Made by a program: the position numbers and the translations under genes. The notes under the pieces were generated by a model that saw only the letters and a program-made list of their open reading frames with translations, was not told the DNA's origin and ran no database searches. Shown in pieces: positions 43,101 through 55,800 of a DNA stretch of 64,000 bases (its first letter is position 1; each line of letters begins with the position of its first letter). This stretch comes from Melanocharis versteri (lineage: Eukaryota > Chordata > Aves > Passeriformes > Melanocharitidae), in the NCBI GenBank assembly GCA_013397845.1, contig VZTG01009136.1, forward strand, positions 4,217 through 68,216, in the 5' to 3' direction.

Positions 43101-46100
43101 AAGATGCTCAGAGTGTATTTAAATAATCTCGTGTTCTGTCACCTTGTTTGGGACTACTTTAATAAGCATCAGAAACTCTTCTGTTCAGGTAAAACAATAT
43201 TTGCTTTAGAAGCTGAGAGTTTTTCCCTGTAACATAATCCATTTCAATAGTATTTTAGGGTATCTATTTTGGTTTCTTGGTATTTTTATAATCCAGAAGT
43301 AGGGAGTATACCAACTGTTCCTGAATAGTAGCTAACCTAACGTGGGGGGTTTGAGTATGGCATTCACACACCTCTGGCCCTTGAATGGCTCTGTAAAACA
43401 AAACAACAAAAAAAGAATCAACCCTTCAATTTAAAATGGGAAGTTTTCTATATCAGGTGACAAAAATGCAAGGGCTTTCATGAAATGAAAAAAGTTTAGT
43501 ATTAGTGCTCTAGTATGTCTTAAACTGCCTTTTAGACTTGTACTATTGGAAAAAAAAGTACTTGAATAAGATACTGAGTATTTGGAAACTCGTCAAAATA
43601 CTTACAGAACATGCATTTCTATTTAGTATGTCTGGACCAAACAGCTCTTCCGAGTGGTCCATAGAAGGCCGTCGACTGGTGCCACTGATGCCACGACTTG
43701 TTCCACAAACAGCTTTCACTGTTACTGCGAATGCTGTTGCCAATGCAGCCGTTCAGCACAACGCGTCTCTTCCAGTTCCTGCAGAAACTGGAAACAAAGA
43801 AGGTGAGAGAAAGACGGGATTCTGCTGCAGTCTGTGGGAATGTAAAAACAATGTCACAGTAGAAATTGGTGTCTTAGATTTTAAGTGTTAAATATTAAAG
43901 ATATTTTTTTGCGGGCAGGTTGGATGAGGCTTGGAGCAGCCCAGTCTAGTGGAAGGTGTCCCTGCTGATGGCAGGGGTTTGGAACTGGGTGAGCTTTAAA
44001 GTTCCTTCCAACCCAAACCATTCTATGAACCTATGAAAAAAAATCCAAATCTTTCTTATCAAACATTACTCATGGAAATATAAAACACTCCTTTTTTAAA
44101 TTATACCTTTGTGGTATCTGCAGCATTAATCTGACTGCTTTTTGTTACTGACACTCTAGCAACTGAAATATAAAAACAACCCAGTTTGTCAGGAAATTAC
44201 ATTCACTGATTAACTTCTTCAGCTATGTAAACTTTAAAAACTTGGATTAATGGCTTAAGATTTTGTAAAGTTCTATAAGTGATGAAAGCTGTTTCAGAAT
44301 ATTTTATTATAAGAATGCAAGTAGGTTTTGGTGAAAGTCAAGAAAATACTGGTTTGGGTTTTTCCCTTCAGATTAAATGTACTATGGTAAGAAGTAAAAA
44401 GGTTGCTTTCTGCTTTTCCTATGCTTTTTATATAATGGTAGTACACATTCCAACTAGCTTGGCTGAGCCGGCTTGAATTGGGCTTCATACAACAGGAGAA
44501 TGTGTAACACTTCTTGAAACAAGCTGTTTTATCCTGATTTTGTGAGAAATACTGTATCATTGTGCTATTGCTTAAAAGCAGTGGTTTAAAAAAGCTGATT
44601 AGCACAATCAGTTCTTCATTACTGAAGGAATATTTTGGTTTTTTCAACTGATGTACTGTTAAGAAGAGGCACTAGCACTTTTCTATCAGTTACTAGTCTG
44701 GGTGTGATCATTTACAGAAAAGCAAAAAGATCGACATTTTGAATTAATGCCAAAATTAAAAACAACAAATTATTAAGTAGAACAAAGATTAATACAAAAA
44801 AATCTCACATTGGCAGCACAGATGAGGTGAGGTTAGGTTTTTTGTGTTTTTGTTGTGGTCTTTGAAGACCATTGATTCCATGGCCATGCTTAGCTCAAAC
44901 TGGGGAGTATTCCACAGTAAGAGGATTGCAGAGGCAAATACACAGATAATGACCCAATAAGTCTTTGGCTTCCATTTCAATTGTAAAAACAGTAATAGAA
45001 TAATGGGATTCTGCACTTCAGTTATATGGAAGGTGTCTTTTCTCCTCTTCAGTGGTGGTTTGCTATTCCTACACAAGTACCACTTCAACCCCAACATCTA
45101 CCCCTGTTCCAAGTGGCAGTGTAGCGGCAGTGAAGTCCCCCAGACCTGCCAGTCCAGCCTCCAATGTAGTCGTCTTGCCAAGTGGAAGTACTATTTACGT
45201 CAAAAGTAAGTGATACTAGCAACTGATTAACAAAAGGGAAAGAAAGGGACAGCGTGGCTGAAGTATAGACCAAGTTAAACACTCCAACCTTGGGCAAGCC
45301 ATTTAAGGCCTTTGTGCCTTCGTTTAGTCTAGAGAATTAATTTATTGCTTCCCTTTTTCGGAGAAATAGTGTTCAGGATAAATCCAGTCACTGCAAAATG
45401 CTGCAAGGAGCAGTAAAGCTGCAAGGACAACAAGTGAAAAGTATTTTGAAAATTAAATATAGAAATTTCTGATCCATCTTGAGAACCAATGTGTAGTACT
45501 TGAGTTAGAAAAGCTCCCTCTTTTCCACTTTCACAGTTGACATAGGATTTTTTTTTGGATGCATTTTGGCAAGGGTTTGTGCTTACATACTATGTCTAGC
45601 CATTTTGTGATTTACCTGGAAGTCAGTCTTAGTGAGGCTTGTGTTCCTCGGCAGCTGCGAAAAGTTCATATGAATTCCTACCAGATACCCATCTTCATGT
45701 GTTTAAATCCGGAAATCCAGGACATAGAATCTAGAAACAGTCTTTTTTCTTGAGAGTCTGTATGTGTCCACATCTTTGTTTGGCTAATAAGTCAGCTAGT
45801 TCTAAAAGCCGATTATGTTCTCATATATATGCCCTCATGATGAGTAGTTTTATTTTACTATTAAAATATTTTATTTGGTTCTTATTTGATTCTATCAAAA
45901 CAACAAATAAAGATTAATAGTGAAGTAGATAAATTGTATTTTTATGCTTGCTCTGTATACCTTTAATATTTTAAAAATTATTTTAGTCTTTATGCTATAT
46001 GCATACATCTGTATAAGCTTCTAGCTAGTCAGAAATGCTACATAGTACATAAATAGAATGTTACTTGCAAACAGCCATCATTAATGGTTCTGTCAACCCA

Positions 46101-49100
46101 TGAAACCGATTATATTAAGGTTTTTCGTTTTTCTGATCTATGCACTAATCACTTGGCTTTAGTTTGAAGATTCAGGGGAAAATGTTCTTAACATCTTAAA
46201 ATTTTAGTGTAGACTTTATTGAATTATTACGTGGTAATAATTCAATAAGTCTAGACACATGATACAGGCATGATCATTTTTATTGTCTGTCCCTAGATTT
46301 CATTTTTTCCCTACTTCATGTGCTTCATTTTGTTGTTATTGTTTTTATTTACTTTTTTATAAGAAATTGTGTGTCTTTCAGAATATGTTACATCAGTCAC
46401 ATTGATTTTAACAAACCTGCTTAGGAGCAAATTCAGGAGATCTGAGTTACAGTCAGGACTTTGCCACTGGTTTCTGGTATAACCTCTTCCAAGTCACAAT
46501 CTGACTGAGCCATTAACTTTTCCATGACTCTGCTTCCTTACTTACCAAGTGTGAGTTACAGTCAAAGCTGTATTACCTTTTAACTAAATGTCTGTGGAAA
46601 ACTTTGTACAGCAATTTCTACCATGAAATGATAGGAATAACATTCTTGCAAAACCCCAGCAGTGAAAACAGGAGATGAAATTAGCTGTACTTAACATAAA
46701 ATAATGCTCTGCTAGTTTAATGTTACTTTCTTATGTTTTGATTGATTGGTTGATGGGGTTTTTTTTCAATGAAGACCACAAACAAAGTTTTCTCTATTTC
46801 TTGGTGCCCCCCCAAAATAACAACTGTGTCCTAACATGCTGGCTGCATGTGGATTTTGGATTTAAATGGATTCTGAGATTTTTAAATTACTGCACACGTT
46901 CAGTATGATTAGTGCACTCATAGTTACAAATTTCTATAGTGCACTCACAGTAATACTTAAAAGCCTGTCCATAATAAACCTTAAAGTTATATAATCAAAC
47001 CTCTGCTTTGTAGAGGGAGATCACCACAAGGCTTATTCAGGGCCATAAAATAAATTACTGATTAAAGCTTTGAAGTCTGGTCTTGTAGATCCACACTTCA
47101 CTTGTATTGCTACAGCCAACTAAAGCTACGTTTTTGAAGTTTGCTTCTCTTCCCTAGTTCAGTTTCTTGTCTCTGTAGATACAACCATCAGCCTTTGGAG
47201 GTGTACCTGCAAATGAGCTGCTACTCCTGCTGAGAGAGAATACCATTTTTCAGAAATTGCCTGTTGTGGTGCTAGGCAGTTTCTTGTCCATGTTAGTTCT
47301 TGCATCTTGACTTTCTAAATGCCAGAATATTTAGTAATTTTAATTAGAGATTGGCCGTAATGAGATCTTGGCTCTAATTAGAGATTGACTGCCAACCAAG
47401 TTTGCTTTGATTATCAGCAAGACTGCTTTTTGCTGTGATGGTGTTCTTTGTCTTTAAGCTCCAGGCACGTGGAACAAGATTTTCAATCATCTTTTGCATA
47501 GGCGGGACTGTATCTCTTCAGCTTCTCTCTGATTGTTTTTCTTTTTAAATGGTTTGACACAGGTTAACATGGTAAGCATAAATAACAGGATTGCAGATTT
47601 GTCAAGGTTGGAAGAGACCTTCAAGAGTCCAACCATCAACCCAGCACCATCATAATCACCCCTAAACTACATCCCCAGGTGTCTCATTCAGATACCTCCT
47701 AAACACTTAGAGATTGTCGCCTCCCTGGGCAACTTATTCCAATGCCTGACTACTCTTCTAGTGAATTTTTTTTTCTAATATCTAATCTGGACCTCCCGTG
47801 GCACAATTTGATGCTATTTCCTCTTATCTTGTCACTTGTTACCTGGGAGAAGAGCCCAACCCCCATCTGGCTACACCCTCCTGTCAGGGAGTTGTTGAGA
47901 GCAAGAATGTCCCTCCCATAACCTCCTTTTCTCCAGTCTGAGCGCCCCCAGCTTCCTCAGCTGCTCCTGGTGCTCCAGACCCTTCCTCAGTTCTGTCCCC
48001 TTCTCTGGATGCACTCCAGCACCTCAGTGTCTCTCTTACCAGGAGGCACCCAGAAGTGACCCCAGGACTGGAGGTACTTCACCAGTGCCACCACAGGGAA
48101 TGGTCACTGCCTTGGTCCTGTTGCCACACCAGTGCTAGTACAGGCCAGGTGCCATTGTCCTTGCCCACCTGGGCACACCTGGCTCATATCCAGCCAGCTA
48201 TTGACCAGCATCCCCAAGTCCCTTCCTGCTGGGCTGCCCTTAAGCCACTTTGCCCCCAGCCTGTAGCTCTGCATGGGGTTGTGACCTGAGGGCAGGACCC
48301 AGCACTTAGCCTCGTTGAACCTCAGCCCATTGATCCAGCTTGTTCAGATTCTTCTGTAGAGCCTTCCTGCCCTCAGTGCTACCCAGTAGCTGTAAGAGAT
48401 TTGCAAGCTTATTAAACTATGTCTTTCTGTAATCTTGACCAATTTATGAACCTGTTGCCTACTTTGGCGAGTTTAATTTGGATTTAAGATCCATTAATCA
48501 TGCTATTATCTTTTGCTGAGCTGAATATTGCAGCAGTTTGGTTTTTCTATGTGTGCAGTATATGATTTTGAGGAAGAAAGAGCTCTTTTGAGCCTGGAGT
48601 TGTTTTGTTTTTCATGATTGTGTGTTAGGTGCCATTTTATATCTGTTGCACAAAATGCACCAAAGAAGGCAAAAGCTGATGGAAGTGAGCATTGACCTTC
48701 ACAATTAAACTGTATAATTAAAGAAAAAAATTATATCTCAAGATGCTGTATTGAGGCGAAAGGCAGAAGGGTACTGTAAGGATAAACATGACATGAAAGT
48801 AGGTGCAAAGGCTGAAGTCTAAGAAAACTATAGGGGGATAACCTTTGATAGTCCAGTTGCTGTAAACAAAACCCCCACCAAAACCAAAGTAGTGTAAAGT
48901 TAATGTGTGTGGCGCAATCCCAGTCCCCTTGTGTGTGTAGTCTCACTAGTCAAACTTCTGGAGGCAGAATGAAAACCCTGTACTGGCTCTTACATTCTTT
49001 TAATCTCTCAAACTGAATGAAGTAACCCAGTAACTGAGTAGCTTGGGGTTTGAGGTGATTTGTCTCTGATTCGTGGCACTGTGAGTGTGGCCCGTATCAA

Positions 49101-49774
49101 GGACTAAGAGCATCTGAGGTGTAATACAGCTTGGTTGTGACCGTAAGATGCAATTTATCCTTTATTTCTTTTTACCTTACTTGAAAGAGGGTGTAAGGCT
49201 CAAAAAGGATGTGGTGTTTCAGAAAGCACTGAGATCTGCAGACAGGGGAAACATAGTTTAGAAAAAGTATTTCTTTTCCAGGTGTCAGCTGCTCAGATGA
49301 TGATGAAAAGCCCCGCAAAAGACGGCGAACGAATTCTTCTAGTTCTTCCCCTGTTCTCCTGAAAGAAGTCCCGAAGGCAGTGACTCCCGTCACTAAAACT
49401 ATCACAGTGCCTGTAAGTGGGAGCCCCAAAATGAGTAATATAATGCAGAGCATTGCCAACTCCTTACCACCACACATGTCGCCTGTGAAAATAACCTTCA
49501 CTAAGCCCTCAACACAGACAACAAACACCACAACACAGAAGGTATGTGGGGGAAGCTGCCAAATGTTACTTTATTCTGGTTTTATCAATGAGTAAGATGT
49601 GATGTTTGACTCTTCCTTTCTATGATCTGACTGAGCTGTTTTTTAAGGATTGTTCTTGGGATGAGGTAATCCCTCTTTAAAACAATCAAAGGGAAAACCA
49701 AACTCTTGTATTAATTTAGTTCACCTGTGTGTGAAAGGACCTGGATTGACAGCCGTGGAGACTGAAGCCCTCTT

Positions 49775-49805
<31 letters not shown>

Positions 49806-52800
49806 CGGGAGTGCAAGCTTCCCCCAGACTGCCCCACCAATGTGCCTCAACCCTGACCTGAAGGGACCACTTCTAGGGATGAGAGGGGATTCAGTCTCCA
49901 TGCTCATTCAATTCTTGGCCTGTCTGGTGAGACTGCCAACAAGGTTACCAGTTAGTACCATTTGTGGTGTTGGGTTTTGTGATATGGACACTAGTCCACT
50001 GAGAACTGGATCACATAGGCCACTGAACAGCCTTCAGATGGTAACAACTATTGGTCAAAGGTAATCTTTCTTATTTCTATTTTCCTTATTTATAATTATT
50101 CTTTGCAGTAGTCGAATTCCAGAAGAGATGGCATGGGCTTTCCCTTGCCAAGCCTTTTATCTAGAGACTAGTTTTTTGGGGTCTATAATGCTTATTCTTG
50201 GAGCTGATCAAAGTCTGAGAGGGCTTTATTTTCCTTTCAGTACTAGTGTGCCATTTCTCATTCTACATTAACAGTGTTACAGTGGTCAAAATCAGTTGCA
50301 TTATTTCAGCTGAGCGTGCCTAGCTTTCAGCACAATGCAGTGTGCAGAAAAGGTTTTCCTTGTTGAAGTTTTTTATTGGACTTAGATTTTTAAGTGCCTA
50401 ATCTATGGCATGTCTCTATTACCATTCTTTGGGAGGCATTTCAGTTGTGTCTACTTTTCTGTTCTTAAGATGTAAGAAAAGGTGAATGGTTCAGACCAAG
50501 TTCATTCTTGGTACAGTTATTAATTACGGCAGACTTCAGGGAGAGGTAGTGTCTCTGTGGAATTAATTTCACCTCGATACCAACAGACTTATGGTAGGGT
50601 GGCCACTAAGCATTTTTTTCCACCTGTGAGAGTTTGACTATTGAGCTCAAACCTTTGCATGGTATTTGTCCTACTAGTCTTAATTGCTTTATGACTCTTC
50701 AGATTAGCAGAGTTCCTGTGTCCTGATTTTTGGAAGCTTTAAAACCAAGTAAGATTAACTGAAGTAGTGTGCAATCAAAATCTTGCTTTCTGACCTCTTC
50801 CCACTCTAGGGAAGATGCTTTCATTTGATTTACTGTTCTTTAACACTGTCCTTAATCAAATTTCATCTCTGAATACATGAGTGTATAAGAGAAATCCATG
50901 AGTGAGCATAAACCATCAAATTAAATTCAGTGCAGCAAATCCACAGCTACTTCAGGGCTTAACCTATCCATCCTGTTGCACATTAGGGTTATAATTTTTG
51001 CAGGGAGAATTTTTTGCCTTAAACATCTGTTGGGTTGTATTAAGTATGGGTGTTATATGTCATGGAAGTTAAAGACAGAGTGTACTAAGTCTCCGGAAGA
51101 GTGGACTGTTGATAAGACCTTTCCTGCAGTTGTGCCTCTCTGTTTGTTCTGACATGGAAATTTTAGAGTTCGCTTTGCATTCTGTTATTTGACTGTCTTA
51201 CTAATATGCAATGACAGGAAAATCAATGCTTGTTTTGTTAGGCAGCCGGAGTAGCATTTGTATCTGAACTTGTCACAGTGCCCTCTTCTGTTGGATTTAG
51301 ATAGGCCAAAATATACAACTGGATGATTTTGGTGAGAGAAATCTCCTCTAGTAGTTTTAAATTAAAAGTCCGTCTTGTTCATTCATATCCAACAGCACAT
51401 TTCCAATTTGAGTGTAAGTTGATATATATGAATGGAATTCTTTGTTTCTGCATGCCAGCTCTTTGAATTGTTTTGACGTTTTTGTAGGTTGGAGGAAGAT
51501 TTGTCATAACAGCTAATAATGTCACAGCTCCTGTTTCTGGATTCTCTTGTAATAAATTCACCTGTCTAGGACACAGAAGGAATCTGGCTAGTGAAGTTTC
51601 TGGCAGTTATAGTAACCTTATTTTTTCAGGGACTATGTTTTGACATCTCTCAAAATAGAGCTGACAGGACTAATTTCAGTACATGTTGGGAATTAGATTT
51701 CACTGTGACAATTAAAACCAACAACAAAATTACCACCTTGATATGTGTGTGTACGTTTGAAGTCAGGCAGTTTCTCTGCTGTAAAACATGGGATGCAGTT
51801 TTGGTACCCATGATGAGATTATTTGAATCATTTCAACATACATGAGAAAATAGTATTTCAGAAATACAATGGTTGTGATTTGAACTTTAATATTTAAATT
51901 TTTACCTGAATTTTATGCTTTCTGGATATACTTCATACATGAAGATTACTGAACTTTGCTCTGCTCTGTTGATTTTGAAAGATGAGATAGAATAGACAGA
52001 AGCAAACCTGCTTTGTCACAGTATAGTCACTGTTGAACTATAATGCTTTACAGGCTTTATTCCTTCCTTGACTAAATAGTGTTTTTAAGTGATAATCTTG
52101 GACCTAAGGAAATGCAGTGGTCTACCGGAGTTGCAGTTATGCCCAGATTCATTCTACATATCTGTACTTAGTTGTGATGTTGAACTTGCCCTGTTGTAGG
52201 ATAGTTAATATTCACACTAACCTATGACCTGCCTTTTTTAGCTGCAAGTTGTCCTTTGACTGTATTCCTAAATTAGTTACCCTGGGTAGAATGGAGCTGA
52301 CCCTGAACCCCAGACAGTTGGGAAGTATTCCTAGTGTTAACTGACAGTTTAAGAAACAGGATAAAACTCCAGAGGCATATCATAGAATCCTTTCACTTCT
52401 AATTCTCACACCAGAACAAGCTCTGTCATACTCAGCTTGTCTGCCTGTTTGTAGCCTAAGAGCAATTTGAAAAAGGTGTTTTGATTAAATCAAGACTAGG
52501 CAGAATGCAAAGATAAGACTGATGCATCGAAAATGTTCTCATTGGAGAATGCAGTCAAGTAGAAAAGCAGTAAAATGTGGAAACCTTGTCCTTCAGACAC
52601 TGGTTAGTTGTGGTCAACCTCCTATAGCTTGTGAGGATAGTAAGGTTTTGATTTTCCTCAGATCAAGGTATTAAAGGTTTATCTAAGCAGCAGAGACCAT
52701 CAAACTAAGAACTGAGGCAAAAGGAGAGGCAAAACCAGCCATGGTGGTGAAATTTGCTGCTTTTATTCCATCCGTGTGGCTATTTCCTTTTTTTTTTTTC

Positions 52801-55800
52801 ATTTTTCTTTAAGCAAATTATAAACTCATAATCTCTTGCTGCTTGATCTGTTGCTTAAGTCTATTTCTGGTGCCATTATCATATTATTTCTTTATGAGGC
52901 AGGGTTTCAGTAGTGCTTGGCTAGCAGTGTAAGACTTCGTGTGTGAGGTGACACAGGTTTCCTTTGTCCCTTTTGTACCTTATTTTTATATTGGCTTTTG
53001 TTACATTAAACCATTAATAAGTTTAAATTTTCAAGATTTTAGTAAAATTTTTGTTGGGACAATAGCATTATTAAAATAATTTCTCAGTAGTCTTGCATGA
53101 TAAACTGAAAATGTTGTATTTTTGTGCTTCTTTTTCTATTTTAACTATGTAAGTACGAGAAGGGACATGTAAGTTGAATAAAAGGAATTTCTTTACGTAA
53201 ACAGTCCCCATATTCCATACTTAAAAAATGTTTAGTTTTCTAGGTCAGTTGCATAAGGACAAACTTCTTCCAATGCTGTCATGAATTCTGTGTTTTTCTA
53301 TGTCAGATCAGATTCATGGAGTTGTAATTGTGACTCGCACTGGGGTGATGTTTATTCTCTTCAGACAGACGGTTTTCAGACAAATCACAAAGAATTTCTT
53401 GTTATTGAGAGCACTAAATAAAGCAGAAATTGCTTCAAACCTAAACCATTTTTCTTTCACTGATGAAATACTGTTTGCAGCCTTGTAGATCAAAAGCATT
53501 TCCCATTACTGACTCAGCAAGTGCTTGTTAATTGTTAAAGAAAAAAAAAATAATCTATTTTCTCTCATTGCTGTTTCTTGATATTTTTGCAAGGTTTGAG
53601 AGTATGGCACTTAAAACTTGCTGGAAATCCATTCAGTTTCTCTTAAAATGGGTTTCAAGCTTCCTGGCCCAGTTTAATGAAGTAAAGTTCATTCCTGTCT
53701 GTTTGCCTTCAGACATGAGATAATTCTACTTTAATTGAATATTAATAGTTTCCCTTAAAAATCCACCTAATTTTAAGGAAACGTTAATCACCACTTCCTC
53801 AAAATAGTTGAAACTTTTTCTTGCAAGCAAATATGATTGCCAGTCTTAAAAGCTGTTAATAAACATGTATCCCTAAAACTAAATACACAAATAGACATGT
53901 CACTGAAATTCTATGCTTCTAAATAAATGCAAAGAACAAATGAGTGTCTTCTTGTTTTTCTCTTTTTTTAGGTCATAATAGTAACCACCTCTCCAAGCTC
54001 AACTTTTGTGCCCAACATCCTTTCCAAGTCCCACAACTATGCAGCAGTTACAAAACTTGTCCCAACATCAGTCATTGCCTCAACTACTCAAAAACAGCCC
54101 GTGGTTATCACTGCTTCCCAGTCTTCTGTGGGCAGCAGCAGCAGCTGCTCCACTCCCTCCTGCACTGCAAATACCATTGCTGTGACTGCTGTAGTGTCGT
54201 CCACACCATCAGTAGTTATGTCAACAGTAGCACAAGGTATGGCAATTCTCTTATAAAGGCTCTTTCACTGAGGAATTGGACTTTACATTGAGAATAGCAT
54301 TGGGGAGATGCACCTTTTGTTTACATATGATGAGTAAAGCACAGGACATAACAAAGAAATCTGCTGATGAAACGAATCCAAGAGACTCCACAAAGGTTCT
54401 TGTTGAACACTTTTCCTCTTTACTTCAACAGTTAATGTGCAGATCCTCTTTTTAAAGAGGGTGTGGTGGGGCCATGTGACCTAGCTCTAAAACAATGTAA
54501 CCTCAAAATGACTGGCTTTAAGAACTTTGTCTGGTGCATAGAAAAATGTATATTTTCAATATTCGAAGATGGTTGCAGCGCTAAAAGCCTGATTTACAAA
54601 AACATGCAAAGTTAACATCAAGTAAATACAACTTACTAACATGCCCAGATGACAATTCTGAAAGTTAGAGAAGTGTTTACACCTTTTTATAAGTGTATTT
54701 TATCAGCATGTCAGTTTTAAAGTCCTTTATAATTAAGACCTGTGTGGGCCTGATTAAATTTCCTTGGTTTCTGATTTCGAATTCCAACTGTGTATGCTAG
54801 CTTGACTGTTTCAGCGTCACAGCCACCAGCTAGTATTTGAAAGGGAAGCTATGAATGAATGAATGAATTGGCCTTAGTGAGCAGCACTTGAAAGAAAAAC
54901 TGCCTGACAACGACAAGTGTCACATCACAATTTTTCCTGGTCTGTATTTTTCATTCTTGTTCCATTCCACAAAAACTAGGTAGCCATATCCAGGCTGGGG
55001 AGGTATTTTCCTTCCCTATTGCTTGTATTAATATAATCAGATATTAATCTGTGGAGCAGAAGGGCTCACAGCAGACTTTCATATTGTTTGAACCATTGAT
55101 TTTTAGTTGAGTTTGATCATGGGAGAGACTTTAATTCTAAAGTACATTAGGTGGAGTATCTCTCTAACAGTTTTTTTTCCAAGACTGTAAGTGTCATTGC
55201 AGAAGGTGCTCGTGAAAAGTTTTGTGAAATGAACTGATAATATCTTCAAATGTGAAGTTAGACTCATGAATGAAAAGGGCTGCCCAAGGAAGTGGTGTAA
55301 TCATCTTAAACAATGCAGTGAGGAAAGAGTGGCTTATTTAGATTGCCAGAATTGTACCTTTACTATGATTTCTGTCATTATCACTGCCATCTGTTTCTGT
55401 TTTCCACTACAACTGGGATTTAGTTAAAAATTGACTTCATAAGATATGGACTTTGTGTAATTTGGTGCTTATGGATGTGTAGTTTAGAATTACATACAAA
55501 GCCAAATTTTGCTGTAAATGTTATGACAGCTATGTAGGGGAATGACAGAAATAAGTACTAAGATTTATTTGGGAGCTTTGTCTTTCCATCTTACTGCAAA
55601 CTTCTTTTAATCACTTTTACTTGTAAGATCACCTAACCTAACAGCACAAAATAGGTGGCCTACAGTTTTATAACTTACATACCATCACTTGATTTTTTTA
55701 AAATGCCAACCAACTCTTTTGCTAACAGATACTCTCTTCCAATGTTGATGGGTTTGATATTTGACATCCTCCTATCGCCAACTTCATGTCATTGTGATTT

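Larger units (their letters stand above)
45206..49281 (+). other. EMSY: EMSY intron 5
   Basis: About 4.1 kb. It contains a strong hairpin at 46210-46253 and a long inverted CR1 fragment at 47580-48410. The acceptor is TTTCTTTTCCAG. The rest is AT-rich with nothing recognised. Confidence 0.85.

Noticed and set aside
46210..46253. Hairpin as a microRNA precursor
   Set aside because: The 3-nt loop and roughly 20-bp stem are too small for a normal precursor; kept only as an inverted repeat.
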